Shown here in pieces: positions 23,098 to 34,689 of a DNA stretch of 64,000 nucleotides. Source of the DNA: Sesamum alatum. Taxonomy: Eukaryota > Streptophyta > Magnoliopsida > Lamiales > Pedaliaceae. Where the stretch lies: contig JACGWO010000011.1 in NCBI GenBank assembly GCA_034509735.1, forward strand, positions 13,487,866-13,551,865. Reading direction: 5' to 3'. Made by a program: the position numbers and the translations under genes. Every line of letters starts with the position of its first letter. Position 1 is the first letter of the stretch. The notes beneath the pieces are model-generated. The model was not told the DNA's origin. It saw only the letters and a list, made by a program, of their open reading frames with translations, and ran no database searches.

Positions 23098-24191
23098 TAT
23101 CCCCTCTCAGCAACAACAACTCCCACAGAGTGGAAAGTTAAGAGCCAGGAGCTGTTAAGGGCGCGTTTGGATTGCCACCAACTATTTTGTGTCTCTCAAA
23201 TTTTCTCTGCTTGGAAATAAGATTCAAGAAGAGCCAAGATTGGATTTTTTCTTACATTTGCAGAGGCCCAGTTTGGTCCCTCCATTGTAATTGAAGCTAA
23301 ACTTAAATTTCCTCAATGAAAGAGAAAATCTTGTTCTTTATCCTTTGTTGTAGGATATTGGGCTGTTAGGATCCATTACAAAGCAAGAGGGCTTTTTCAT
23401 TTTTTTTTCTTTTTGATCATAGTCCTTTGTTAATTATAATGTGAAATATTTTTAGTTTAATTAATTTTGTTGAATGATACTTAATATTAATTTTAAAAAA
23501 TTCCAAAAGGCAGTGGACTTATCCTTCCACGCGTGTTTGTAATAACTTCTACTTTTATGATGGGAATAAGTTGTAATTTAACTACAACTATCAATAAACC
23601 ATAAAAGTAGTTGGAAGAATCTTATAGCTTTTGAACTTAATTTAAACAGTTTTAAAGCATAATTTATAAATAAAATCACTAATTGTAATTTATAATTCAA
23701 CAAAAATCGATAAAGATTCAAATTAAATTATCGCAAACACCCTTAAAAAAATAAACGGAAATGAAAATTAGTTTTTATCAGTGATCTAATTTTATATTTT
23801 ACTTTGTCAAATCATGAAAAGAGAATTCAATTGCTTTTTTGTGGGATTAATTAAAGCCATCTTTTTTGTCTTTCTTTAGTAAAATTTTAATCAAATTCAA
23901 AGAAAGATAATAGTAAACAAATATGGGTTCATCATTTTGGGCTTGATTTGGGCTGCAGCTATAATCCCTCAGCCCAGATGAGAGAGGATAAGCCCATAAA
24001 GCTTATGGGCCTTACAATAAGTTTAGCCCATAACTAAAGCCCACAATAAAATGCGAAATGGGCCAGAACAAATAATTCTATTGAGATAATTATAGTTTTC
24101 ATTCTCAAAATTTTACACTAATTCGATTTTGGTCATCAACAATTACACCAACAATTTTGGTCGCTAAATACTCCAACAATTTCTTCACATT
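23098..24191 (-). promoter_or_regulatory. SCY1 upstream region with a GCCCA/TGGGC cluster
   Basis: Between about 23938 and 24066 there are eight TGGGC or GCCCA motifs in both orientations, including a hairpin-forming GCCCATAA/TTATGGGC pair at 23991-24009. Such site II-like elements are common in promoters of plant housekeeping and organelle-protein genes. They lie about 850 bp from the SCY1 start codon, with an AT-rich, possibly inserted segment (about 23158-23747) in between. Confidence 0.4.
23158..23747. mobile_element. Possible hAT-like MITE upstream of SCY1
   Basis: Left end AAGGGCGCGTTTGGATTGCC and right end ATCGCAAACACCCTT form an imperfect inverted repeat of a kind common in plant hAT-like MITEs, and the inside is AT-rich. 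No matching target duplication was seen, so the call is tentative. If real, it sits about 60 bp upstream of the SCY1 ATG. Confidence 0.3.
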
Positions 24192-24200
24192 TAAAATTTA

Positions 24201-24457
24201 GGGTAAATTACAGTGATACCCTCTAAGGTTAGACCCAATTACACAAACACTTTATGTCTTTTGCAAAATTACAGCTACACCCCTTGAGGTTGTAATTATA
24301 TTACAACTACACTCCCTATTCAAATTAAAAGCTTACACTAATAGCCCTGAAAATATTACACTAACACCCCTTAGGGGGTGTAGCTATAATTTCGCGAAAG
24401 ACAGAGAATATTTATATAATTAGGTCTAACTTTAGGGGATGTCAATGTAATTTATTC
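24201..24457. mobile_element. MITE family A variant with perfect 9 bp TSD
   Basis: Flanked by TAAAATTTA at 24192-24200 and 24458-24466. Starts GGGTAAATTACAGTGATACC and ends with its inverted counterpart (GTCAATGTAATTTATTC). Inside are ACACCCCTTGAGGTTGTAATT and its mirror AGGGGGTGTAGCTATAATTT. A related copy is at 39155-39390. Confidence 0.85.
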
Positions 24458-24466
24458 TAAAATTTA

Positions 24467-24781
24467 TTATTTTGAATTAGGACACCTCCTAATATATAGG
24501 GTGGCAGTTTTCTTTCAATATTTGTCTTTTAAACCATGCACATTACATTTGAAGTCAAATTGACTAAATAGAAATGGCAAGAGACATGACAAAATCAAGG
24601 CAACTAATGCAAACTCCAAAGGATCCTACAAATTAGACATTAACCCATGCAAGAAGGCTTTAGATCCACCAACAAAACTATATTTTGCTCCTTTCATTGC
24701 CCTTATAATAATTAGTCATACATATATATAATTGCATCAACCATCATCATAATTTTTTTTCCACAGCTACATTTGATAATA
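24467..24781. other. Intergenic AT-rich stretch
   Basis: No gene, repeat border or motif recognised. Confidence 0.5.
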
Positions 24782-24792
24782 CTTTTGGACCC

Positions 24793-25200
24793 GGAAAAAT
24801 TATATTTTACGTTCCATAACTTACATCATTTGTGATTTTGGTCCCATTAATTTTTTATGTAGCAATTTTAGTCCCATAAATCCACAAATGTTGCAATTTG
24901 CATCCCATTGACAAAATCCATTAAAATTTTAGTTGTAATTTTAGTCCCATAAGTCCACAAAATGTTGCAATTTTAGTCCCATAAGTCCACAAAATGTTGC
25001 AATTTTAGTCTCATAAATCCACAAACGTTGCAATTTTAGTCTCATGCACGTGCTTCTTCCGTTAAAATTTTAACGGATTTCGTTAATGAGACTAAAATTG
25101 CAACATTTGTGGACTTATGGGATTAAAATTGCTACGTCAAAATTAATGGGACCAAAATTACAAATAATATAAGTTATGGGACGTAAAATACAATTTTCCC
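24793..25200. mobile_element. Foldback MITE with internal tandem repeats
   Basis: Both ends carry the repeat CTTTTGGACCC (24782-24792 and 25201-25211), which contains the target duplication. The left arm (GGAAAAATTATATTTTACG, then ACTTACATCATTTGTGATTTTGGTCCC) is inverted in the right arm (CGTAAAATACAATTTTCC). Inside the left half, a unit of about 34 bp, TTTTAGTCCCATAAGTCCAC plus AAAATGTTGCAA, is repeated four to five times, and one inverted copy lies in the right half. Confidence 0.8.
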
Positions 25201-25211
25201 CTTTTGGACCC

Positions 25212-25418
25212 ATTTGCTAATATTTATATTTTCATTGTTCTCACATGACCACTTGCCAAGGGAATAAAATCTCTCATGATTATATATTTTCGGACAATCA
25301 CAATTATGTCTATAGTGGAATTTATGTGAGATTTGTGGGATCTAAATAAATTTTGTTGGGCTGATATCTGGATCGATCATAATGTGAAATTATGATTTTG
25401 TCCTCCCACAAGTTGTGG

Positions 25419-25452
<34 letters not shown>

Positions 25453-25977
25453 CTAATTTGTCAAATCTGAGGGAGCTTGTTGTAATTTATCATATATTTA
25501 AATAAATTTGAGGTACAAAAATTGTTCTTAGAAATGTTTTTTTTTTTTTTTTTACAATTTTGTATCATCCCAATTGAAATTTCAACTTTTATTTTGTACA
25601 TTAGCACTTTTATGTTTCATGCTGTCTTATTGAAGACAAATTAAATATTTTTATATGTTAATCTTTTGAAATAAACAAATAATCGTATTATATATCTAGT
25701 TATATAATAGGGCTCTCCAAAAACATACAAATTTTAAAGATTTTCAAATGATTTCATTTTGGCATCCAAAGTTAATAAACCACAAAATTCCAACATTTTC
25801 CATCATCATGCAATGTCCTATATATATATATATATATTATATATATATATATTCCTCCACACTGCCCCAAAGTTGATGGGTAGGGCCAACCCCAATTGTA
25901 TTTTCCCCATATATATTATTTTATATTATAATTTAAAAAAGGCTGTGAGAAAAAATTCAAATTTAATTGTATAAATT
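25212..25977. other. AT-rich intergenic stretch with AT microsatellites
   Basis: (AT)n tracts at about 25423-25450 and 25820-25853 and a poly(T) run at about 25538-25553. No gene seen; the open frame at 25759-25974 runs through the microsatellite. Confidence 0.6.
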
Positions 25978-25980
25978 ATC

Positions 25981-26225
25981 AGGTAGATTACCCTGCTCTT
26001 TGAAATTTATCATAATTATAAAATCTTTTTATTATTTAAAAAATTATAAATATCTCTTTAGAATTAACGATCGCCTGACAAATATATCATCATGCGTGAC
26101 AAACCATTGTAGAAGATTTTCGTTCTACGGACGTTAACTCAAAATAAATATTTATAAATTTTTAAACAATAAAAGAATATTTATAATTATGAAAATTGCA
26201 AAATAACATGTTCTAATTTGTCCAA
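25981..26225. mobile_element. Decayed MITE of family A type
   Basis: Left arm GGTAGATTACCCTGC...ATCATAATTATAAA is roughly mirrored by the right arm TTTATAATTATGAAAATTGC...TTTGTCC. Arms are strongly diverged and no target duplication was identified. Confidence 0.45.
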
Positions 26226-26443
26226 ATTATTATTACTTAAATAAATATGGACAGGAACAGGCAAGGGTGGAGGTCTAAAAGCCTGCAAATCCACAAAAAG
26301 ATGCTGTGTTCTGATTTGTCGGATGGTTGCCCTTACATAAATCCAACTCATTCCATTTTATATTATATAGTTTAATCATATCTTCTAGAAAATATTAGTG
26401 AAACATGTGATTAAGGTAGACATAATGAGGATAGTTAGTTATA

Positions 26444-26870
26444 GGGAAAATTATAACTACCTCCAATGAGGTTTGACGTAATACTGAATAGCCTTCAAAT
26501 GAAAATAATTATGCAGTCACTAAATAATAAGGTGAAAATTACTATTTTATGCAGATTTTTTTTTTAAGAAAAAGAAATTTGAAAAAATGTACGAGAAAAT
26601 TGAGGACGGGTAAAGTTAATAATTCATAAGATATAATAGTCCATAAAATATTTTTAAAAAATTTAAAAGAATATATAAAATTATAATTCATAATCTAAAA
26701 GAGTATTTCGGTCAGTTCGCCATAAAAATTAGATGAAAACTGAACAGATGCTAACGAAATAGGCCCATTGTTAGATGAATATTAAAATCAAGTGGTATTT
26801 GTAATTTTTCAAACAACAAAATATATTTATAATTATGTTAAATAATAGGGGTGGAGATTGTAATTTACCC
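26444..26870. mobile_element. MITE family A, full-length copy
   Basis: Flanked by TTAGTTATA (26435-26443) and TTAATTATA (26871-26879), an 8 of 9 match. Starts GGGAAAATTATAACTACC and ends GATTGTAATTTACCC. At 427 bp it has the same length as the copy at 30085-30511. Confidence 0.8.
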
Positions 26871-26879
26871 TTAATTATA

Positions 26880-27152
26880 TACTGTAAAGTGTCATAAACT
26901 CATAATTGCGGATTTTTAGTTACTTTGCGGTGTAGTTTCAAGAATAATCAAAATAATATTAGTTATCATACATCCACTACAAAAGCAAAAAAAGAATTCT
27001 CTATATATTATAAATACCTACGATTGAAAAATCATATTATTTATCATGATAAAATAAGATCAAGCAAAATACATAATTAATTGATATTGCCATAATTTTA
27101 GCTTTGGCTAATGTTTTAGCATCATTTAAAAGTAACGGCTAATTTAAAAAAT
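26880..27152. other. AT-rich intergenic stretch
   Basis: No feature recognised. Confidence 0.5.
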
Positions 27153-27157
27153 GGATA

Positions 27158-29320
27158 TGTAGCACCCTCTACAGCACTATGTTTTGATATCACTAATTAT
27201 AATACATCCTTCATAATTAAATCTGTTTTACAAGAAATTTATATTAAAATCAATAAATCTCAAAATACAAAATTCAATAAAAAATCTAATGTCTCTGTAA
27301 TTATGTAGCTAGAGATCTCAACCAAGACGTCACTGTTGATCCACATAATAAGATTGGTAGCACGGCTTATGATCCAATTCAGCTAGTCACTACGACTTAC
27401 CCTGAAAAAAATATGTGGCAAGGAATAAGTTGTCTACTCAATAAGTATAGCTAATTGACTTGTACATATACACGCACATACATAATAAAATGAATATCAT
27501 GCAATACAATAAATATAAGAAATGACATATACCAACAATCATATATCAAATTACACATAATACTCGACTTTAATGTTTATTTCCTTTAGGGCCCTGCTTA
27601 CCCATGTTGGAGTGCATCACTCAATGGTCTTTGTCGGCTATCATCCCCTCAATCATAATATCTCTTTTTCTTTCCTCGGTACTACACAACACACAGCTCG
27701 TATGATACCCCATAATCAATTATACTACACAACACACAGCTCGTATGATATCTCATCGTCAATCATATCACACATCACACAACTCGTATGATATGTCACA
27801 TCATCTCCACAAATCAATGACAGCACACAGCTCGTCATTAATCATATTATCATAAGTCATTGCAATATGGCCCCCAGTTAGGTAAGCCATATCTTTATCT
27901 CAATTCACAATACTCTTATCAATAATCTCATCATTCGTCTTCATTCATTCAACAAGCAAATCCCCATCAGTAACTTCAACGTTCAATTTCATTTAACCAT
28001 CACATATAGTACATAATGGCAACTTCACAGAATAACAAGTAATCCAGACAAATAACCAACAATTCATAATTTCGTATACAATACAAAAATATTTATCCAT
28101 ATATATAAACATATATATATATATATATAAATTCAATTAACTATACTTACCTCAAACTCAAAAGATCACGTTAATAGAAGAAAATGTCCAACCCTCTACT
28201 CTATCTTCACGTCCTATAGTAGGATATAATATATTATTAATATATAAAAAATATTGTAAATATCGAATAAAATTACTAATTAATATTCATACTTTTTCCA
28301 CTAATACTTTAATATTTCATTTATATTGAAATTCAAACCTCTGTTCATTTCTCGTCCAAATATTAGATGCTATAAACTTCCTCGGTATATATCTAATTTA
28401 CCAATGAACTCATAAGAATTTATTTTATCAAACCCCTCATTTTTTTATAACTATCGTTCTCTATAACATTCCTAAATAAAATTATTACAAAAATCTCCTA
28501 TTCCTTTCTAATAAATATAATATTTCTTAATTATAATTTTTTAATATTTCTCAAACAAAATTTTCGAGTATCCTTATTAATTCCTGCAATTTCTTCACTA
28601 CTATAATAATTTTTTAAACAGTAATACATACAATTAGGTATTTGATTAATAAACCCTATTAATTTGAGTAAATCAATTATAACAATGATTCAATCTAATA
28701 ATCAAGTAATTTAATTAATCGCTATAATACCTCCAAATCAAATTGAATTTTTAACAACAAATTCAGAAATTCAAACCCATAAATTTTATCGATTAAACAC
28801 TACATTAGGTGATATAAGTAATCAATTCATTTATAAGATTAACTAATTATAATGAACTAAATTATTAGAAAAAACTAACGATAATTTGTTAGAGAAGACG
28901 AACTAACCTGTCGTCGAAATAAATTTTTTATGCTGAAATATTTGTGTGTGTGAGTTTATCTTAAACTCTTTAATATATATATATATATATATGTATATAC
29001 ATAGTAAAATGTTGGAGATTTGAGGCAATAGGTGAGTGAATTTTAGTGGCTTGAGGGGTGGCAGCCATGTGCCAATGTCATGCTCATCTCTATTTTTTTT
29101 TTTAATGTTTTTTATAATTTTGTTAAAATTGCAAATTGCATCCCTCAACTTTTAAATATATATATATATTTTAATATAAATATTTTATAAAACTCCTATT
29201 TAGTCCCTTCAAGTTTTAATGTATATATAATTTCAACTTATAACTTATAATTAAATTAAATTTTCTCAATAATTACTAATTAACCCCCTCCATTAAGTAT
29301 AAAAATATATGGATGTTACA
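27158..29320 (-). mobile_element. Solo LTR of a Ty3/gypsy element (2163 bp) with TSD
   Basis: On the minus strand it begins TGTAACATCC (29320) and ends GGGTGCTACA (27158). It is flanked by the perfect 5 bp repeat GGATA at 27153-27157 and 29321-29325. Length, ends and internal sequence (e.g. TTGAGTAGACAACTTATTCC near the 3' part) resemble long LTRs of chromovirus/Tekay-like plant elements. No internal coding domain is present, so it is a product of LTR-LTR recombination. It includes a short tandem repeat at about 27676-27840. Confidence 0.88.
27676..27840. repeat. Short tandem repeat inside the solo LTR
   Basis: About three and a half diverged units of about 45 bp with the core CACACAGCTCGTATGATA(T/C). 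Confidence 0.7.
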
Positions 29321-29325
29321 GGATA

Positions 29326-30075
29326 TGTTATTAATCATTTTTATTTAGAAAATTAAATAAGTATAACTTAATTTTATAACTAAATTAATAAAATTTTTAC
29401 ATGAAAGTTGTTTATTCAGTGTACTTAACGTTGATTCTGTAATATGTAATAAAATTTGAACTATTTAACTTACTAATTAAAGCTTACACGTTTATTATAA
29501 TTAAAATATTTTTATCGAATTAAGAAAATTTTAATTAAACTTAAAAAGAAAAATTGTTAAAAAAAGAAATCATTTGAACTAAATGTGTGTGTATATAAGT
29601 GCATCATTATCCAAATATTTTGTAGGAGGGAAGTGTTTATTAGTAAATGTTACATCAAAAATAGTTTAGGGGAACAAAGTGTATTAACCCTATCTTCATT
29701 TCCAAAAATATAAAAAATAAATGAAATATATATATATTATATATATAGAAAAATATAACCAAACACAGTTTTAACTTTTTAATTCATTGTGTTAAAATAT
29801 AAATAATTAAAAAAAGCTGACGAAGTGAAATTTTCTTCTTGCTCTTCTAAATCACAAATTCTTTTTTAGAAAAAAATTTAAAAAAAAAGTAAAATTAATA
29901 ATCATAATCCACGAATGCATTTTACTCAATTTACCACAAAATATGGATGAAAATCTAACATAATGGGTTGGACGAACATTCAAATCAGGAGTATTGATAA
30001 TTTAATAAACACTAAGAATATATTTATAATTATATCAAAACTCACAAGAGTTCGTTCATATTTACGCTTATTTGA
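29326..30075. other. AT-rich intergenic stretch
   Basis: Very AT-rich. From about 29890 to 30060 there are traces of a right arm of a family A MITE (GGATGAAAATCTAAC, TATTTATAATTATATCAAA). Nothing else recognised. Confidence 0.5.
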
Positions 30076-30084
30076 AAAATGTTA

Positions 30085-30511
30085 GGGTAAATTACAACTA
30101 TCTCCCCTGAGGTTTGGTATAATTATAAATACCCTCTCGTTGTTTGAAAAAATATAAATACCCCCTTGAGTTTTGTAATTTTTAACCAAAGGCCTGAAAT
30201 TGACCATTTTACCCTTGAATTTTTTTATTAAAATTGTAGAAATATCAGTCGAGGCAAATTGCATTATTGTTGCTCTATGTAAAAAAACTTAAAAACCTCT
30301 CCCTAAGCATTATTGTTCAAAAAAAATTTAAAAATTAAATAAAAAATAATGAAGTATATAAGGGCATTTGATTAGTTCAGCCATAAAAATGGATGAAAAT
30401 AGGTTATTTATTAGACGGTTACAAATTTCAGGGGGTATTTGTAATTCTTCAAACAACGAGAAAAAAATTATAATTATGTCAAATTTTAGGAGAGAGAGTT
30501 GTAATTTACCT
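30085..30511. mobile_element. MITE family A, reference-quality copy with perfect 9 bp TSD
   Basis: Flanked by AAAATGTTA at 30076-30084 and 30512-30520. Starts GGGTAAATTACAACTATC and ends GAGTTGTAATTTACC(T). Arms of about 75 bp are inverted copies of each other. The centre contains CCTGAAATTGACCATTTTACCC and is shared with 31689-32110. No coding capacity. Confidence 0.9.
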
Positions 30512-30520
30512 AAAATGTTA

Positions 30521-31679
30521 TTCTTTGTTTTGTCACATTCCTATGTATCTATTCTTATCCTCCCTCTAGGAGAAAAAGGTAAAATTTACTCAGATACGGA
30601 TGTCTAGCTTTTGAGGCTGTGTGAAAAGGTCCTGATGATTGAATATTCCTTGTTAGGACAATTATTTTCTTTCCGAGGGTACAAAGGTAATTTGGTCTGG
30701 TCCTCCCTCGAATCTTGAGAATAATGTGTGCTTGTGGTTGTGGACAAAAGCAATGAGAAAGGAATTAGGGTAAAAGAGCCCTTTAACATCAACTGACACT
30801 TGAGAACTTACTCCCTTGTCTTTTTATTGATCTTTGCTCAAAATCGAATAATGTAAGAAGACATTGGGAAAGAAAACATTCTCTCAATCGTATAGGGTGG
30901 TGAAATTTATATTTACATATAGAAACAATTCAACAAATTTGTTTATTTATTTATATACATATTAAATTAAAGAGTAAATTACAACGGTCACTCATAAGAT
31001 ATTTAAGTTATATGATAAGTATGAGACATTTATAATGTGATTTGTTTATATTTGACCAGTCCTAATATGAATTAGAATTTACCAAGAAAAGTAGGTCCAC
31101 CAACCATTTTTTGTTAGAGTTGGACCCGTTGGAAAATGGTGAATGATAAATTAAAGAATAAATCGTGACAAGTGATTGATTACGATGTGCGACGCATAAC
31201 AAGCTCGTGACAGCTCGTGGCAAGTGGATGATGATTGATAACGTCCAATTATCATTTGATCATGTCTAAATCAACTGAATAGGTGTGTCCTTTGGTTGAA
31301 AGAATGTGTCCATAGGGTAAAACCCTTTGGATAAAATGATGTGTCCATTTGAGTAAAATGGTATGTCCTTTTATGAAATAATGCGTCCATTCGGATGAAA
31401 GGTCATAACCTTTCAAAGGCATCTTTTCTGACTAGACATATCCGTTCGATACACCTTTTCAACTCACATAAATAGGTCTCCCATTTCATTTCATTATTAA
31501 TTCAACCCATTCATAGCATTCGTAAGTATAAAAACATTCTACAATTATAATTTAGCAAAAGAGTTTCAAAATATCGTGTGGATCGTCGTTTCTCAAAGTT
31601 TATAGTGCTGCTACTTTGAGATAGAAAGTCGTTGTATCTTGGGGGACAAATTGTCGATTCCGTGAGCACCAGGGCAAGG
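30521..31679. other. Intergenic; possible copia-type LTR remnant in the right half
   Basis: 30521-31080 holds nothing recognised. From 31112 (TGTTAGAGTTGGACCCG) onward the sequence looks like an LTR: a TATA-like CATAAATAGG near 31468, then a leader-like stretch to about 31680. Sequence after the MITE (about 32120-32210) may belong to the same unit. No matching second end or target duplication was found. Confidence 0.3.
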
Positions 31680-31688
31680 CCATAATTA

Positions 31689-32110
31689 GGGTAAATTACA
31701 TCTACCTTCCCTGAGGTTTGGCATAATTACAAATACCCCCTCGTTGTTTGAAAAATTACAAATACCCCTTGAGGTTTGTTATTTTTAACCAAAGATCTGA
31801 AATTGACCATTTTGTCCTTGAATTTTTTTATTAAAATTATAGAAAAATCGACCAAGGCAAATTATATTATTGCTCCTCTGTGTAAAAAACTTAAGAAACC
31901 TTTCCCTACACATTGTAGTCCAAAAAAATTTTAAGAATTAAATAAAAATAATTCAATGCATAAGGGCATTTTGGTCACTTCACCCATAAAAATTGATGAA
32001 AATGGGTTATTTGTTAGACAGTCACAAATCTCAGGGGGGTATTTGTAATTTTTCAAACAACAAGGGAATATTTGTAATTATGTCAAATCTCAGGGGAGGT
32101 AGATGTACCC
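31689..32110. mobile_element. MITE family A, full copy with perfect 9 bp TSD
   Basis: Flanked by CCATAATTA at 31680-31688 and 32111-32119. Starts GGGTAAATTACATCTACC and ends GGTAGATGTACCC, with arms of about 78 bp. Very close in sequence to 30085-30511. Confidence 0.9.
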
Positions 32111-32399
32111 CCATAATTATCTTAATGAGAAATAGTCTAACTCTTACCTCGATTTCGTAATACACAATTTCCTGCAATATTCATCTCATTCATTCCATAC
32201 AGGACCCAAGGCCTCCTAAAAGAAATTCTGAAATCAAAATCATTGGGTTGTTCCCTAGAGAATGACGGCTTAATAGTTTACCATGAAAAACTCATCTTAT
32301 CTGCGAACGAGAAAATGTACCAAAAACATTATGGACAAGTTTTCAGGATTTCTTGATCCACATTACTATTTAAATATTTTCTGCTAGTCTTACATTATT

Positions 32400-32640
32400 A
32401 TTTTTTAAAATAAAGCGATTACAATCAATCCTATCAGTATTAATATTGGACAGAGACAAATACAACAATCATATTGACAATATCACAAACTAACATCTTG
32501 CTATTACAGCAACAAATAAACCTACTATACAGTAGAAATAATATCACAAATAAACCTACTATGCAGTAAAAACAAATTATGCCACGCAGGGGATTCGAAC
32601 TCATGACCTCTAGGATCATGGGGCCTCAGCTTCATCAACT
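32400..32640 (-). mobile_element. tRNA-derived SINE, slightly 5'-truncated
   Basis: Flanked by ACATTATT at 32392-32399 and 32641-32648. On the minus strand the head resembles a tRNA gene with a box B-like GAGTTCGAATCCC near 32590 and TAGTTGATGAAGCTGAGG upstream. The body matches the SINE at 34690-34890. A stretch around CAAATAAACCTACTAT(A/G)CAGTA is tandemly duplicated inside. Confidence 0.75.
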
Positions 32641-32648
32641 ACATTATT

Positions 32649-33586
32649 TTTCATGAATAAAACATATACATTATATTGACTAATTGAATGATATTCATGT
32701 ACAACGTGACTAATTAAATATAATACACCCTCCTGAAAAAACCAAAGTTCATTATAGGACGTAGTATTAGTTAAAACTTAATGCAAGTTCATGTATAGTA
32801 AGGAAACCAATCACTATATAAACAACATTAAGCATTCCTAATTGGCCAATTCAAATCAAAACCAACCAACTATGACTTCACATCTAAAAGGTGTCAAAAA
32901 ATCAACAAATTACGTAGAAGGAAGCACTCATACTGACAATAACTCTTCGCAATTTTTTGTTGCAGTATGAGAACGCAACACCAGAGCTTTTGGATGCAGT
33001 AAGAAAAGTTAAAGATGAAATACATCTAAATTTATATTTTAAGAAGAAACAAACAACAATAGAATCATATTTTACTAAATTGTCCTAGTTATATTTGTAA
33101 TTTTATAGGATTATTAATTTATAATATTAAAGGGACTATAAAAGGATTTTTTGAAAAATTAGTATCTTATTAATTTATTGGAATTATTAATTTAGACCTT
33201 GAGCCCAAATAAAGATTAAATGAATTATTATTTCAGAGAAGTTATTAATTTATCAAGTATTAATTTATAGAGTTTCTAATAATTTAACCGGCAAACTATC
33301 AACCCACTACGTCGAAGCCCTTAAAGTGTTTTAAAAGAGAAAAGATAATATAATGATCCGAAAATTGTTATTTAAATATAGGTCTAATATTATGGACTTA
33401 AATTTAAATTCGAGAATTTTTAGTTTCCTCTATGATTAAAAGTCCGTTAAATACTTGATATAGTTTATTATTTTGTTTTTATAAATATTAAACTGTAGAG
33501 GTCTACCTCATGATAAGTGGTTTGTGTTATTTACAATATAGGGTAAAAGAGTAATTTTATAAAAAAAAGGTTACGGATTTTTATAG
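32649..33586. other. AT-rich intergenic stretch
   Basis: No gene or repeat border recognised. Confidence 0.5.
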
Positions 33587-33677
33587 CCATTGTGTTTTTT
33601 TTTTTTTTAATTAGAAGTGATAAATTTTATTGATCAAAAGTAAAGTGATTATATTCACTCCAATCGGCTATATTCTA

Positions 33678-34689
33678 TGAGGAAAGAGGAGAAGCTACGA
33701 GGGAAATCTCAGGACCTTGAACTAAGGCCTCGTACTAAATTTAGAGAAAATGATACCTCATATCCGACAAGATCCGAAGAGAATCCCGAAAGGATCGAGC
33801 AACAGATATCCTATGAAGGCCTCCCCAAGAAGGAAGGCTACGAGGGGTCCTTTAGGACGAGGCCTCGAATTAATCCAATGAGGAAGGCTACGAGGGGTCT
33901 TTCAAGAGGAAGCCTACAAGGGGTCTTTCAGGAGGAAGCCTCGAACTAATCCGATGACGAAGGCTACGAGGGGTCTTTCAGGAGGAAGCCTCGAATTGAT
34001 CCAAGGAGGAAGGCTACGAGGGGTCTTTCAGGAGGAAGCCTCGAACTAATTCGATGAGGAAGGCTACGAGGGGTCTTTCAGGAGGAACCCTCGAACTAAT
34101 CCGATAAGGCTACGAGGGGTCTTTCAGGAGGAAGCCTCGAACTAATTCGATGAGGAAGGCTACGAGGGGTCTTTCAGGAGGAAGCCTCGAATTGATCCAA
34201 GGAGGAAGGCTACGAGGGGTCTTTCAGGAGGAAGCCTCGAACTATCTGATGAGGAAGGCTACGAGGGGTCTTTCAGGAAGAAGCCTCGAACTAATCCGAT
34301 GAGGAAGGCTACGAGGGGTCTTTCAGGAGGAAGCCTCGAATTGATCCAAGGAGGAAGGCTACGAGGGGTCTTTCAGGAGCCTCGAACTAATCCGATGAGG
34401 AAGGCTACGAGGGGTCTTTCAGGAGGAAGCCTCGAATTGATCCAAGGAGGAGGGCTACAAGGGGTCTTTCAGAAGAAAGACTCGTATTAATTCCAGAAGA
34501 AAGGCGCCGCGAATCCAACAAGATCCCAGGAAATCCGAAGAAAATCTTGAAAGGATCAAGCAAAAGATACACTACGAGGACTCTTGGGTGTGTTTCCTTC
34601 CCTACCCTCAGGGTTTGCTTATAAATACTCCCCTCATCAACAGAGAAAGGCAAGCCTTTTTCAGAATACATACCGAGTGTAATAAGATC
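33678..34689 (+). mobile_element. LTR-like insertion (about 1 kb) with minisatellite
   Basis: Begins near TGAGGAAAGAGG and ends near GTAATAAGATCA, with a promoter-like TTATAAATACTCCCC at about 34619-34633 and a leader-like stretch behind it, as in a solo LTR whose U3 holds a tandem array. It splits the SINE. A 5 bp duplication at the proposed borders was not found, so the borders are provisional. Confidence 0.45.
33836..34475. repeat. Minisatellite, about 50 bp unit, roughly 13 copies
   Basis: The core GGCTACGAGGGGTCTTTCAG recurs every 46-50 bp (one 25 bp half unit near 33916). Two spacer types alternate irregularly: A (CGAACTAATCCGATGAGG) and B (CGAATTGATCCAAGGAGG), in the order A B A A A B A A B A B. 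The period is not a multiple of three, so the open frames across it are accidental. Confidence 0.95.

Noticed and set aside
25759..25974. 71-codon frame with repeated Tyr-Ile
   Set aside because: It is translation of an (AT)n microsatellite.
30368..30607. 79-codon plus-strand frame
   Set aside because: It runs out of the right arm of a MITE into unassigned DNA; no domain.
31112..32215. Complete copia solo LTR around the MITE at 31689
   Set aside because: The left end TGTTAG is plausible, but no right end with TAACA or a matching 5 bp duplication could be found, so it is kept only as a possible remnant.
33836..34475. CRISPR-like regular repeat array
   Set aside because: Units are contiguous near-identical 50 bp repeats without unique spacers, in a plant genome; it is a minisatellite.
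34299..34490. Repetitive protein reading frames across the minisatellite
   Set aside because: The period is not a multiple of three, and the frames follow from a lack of stops in the repeat.
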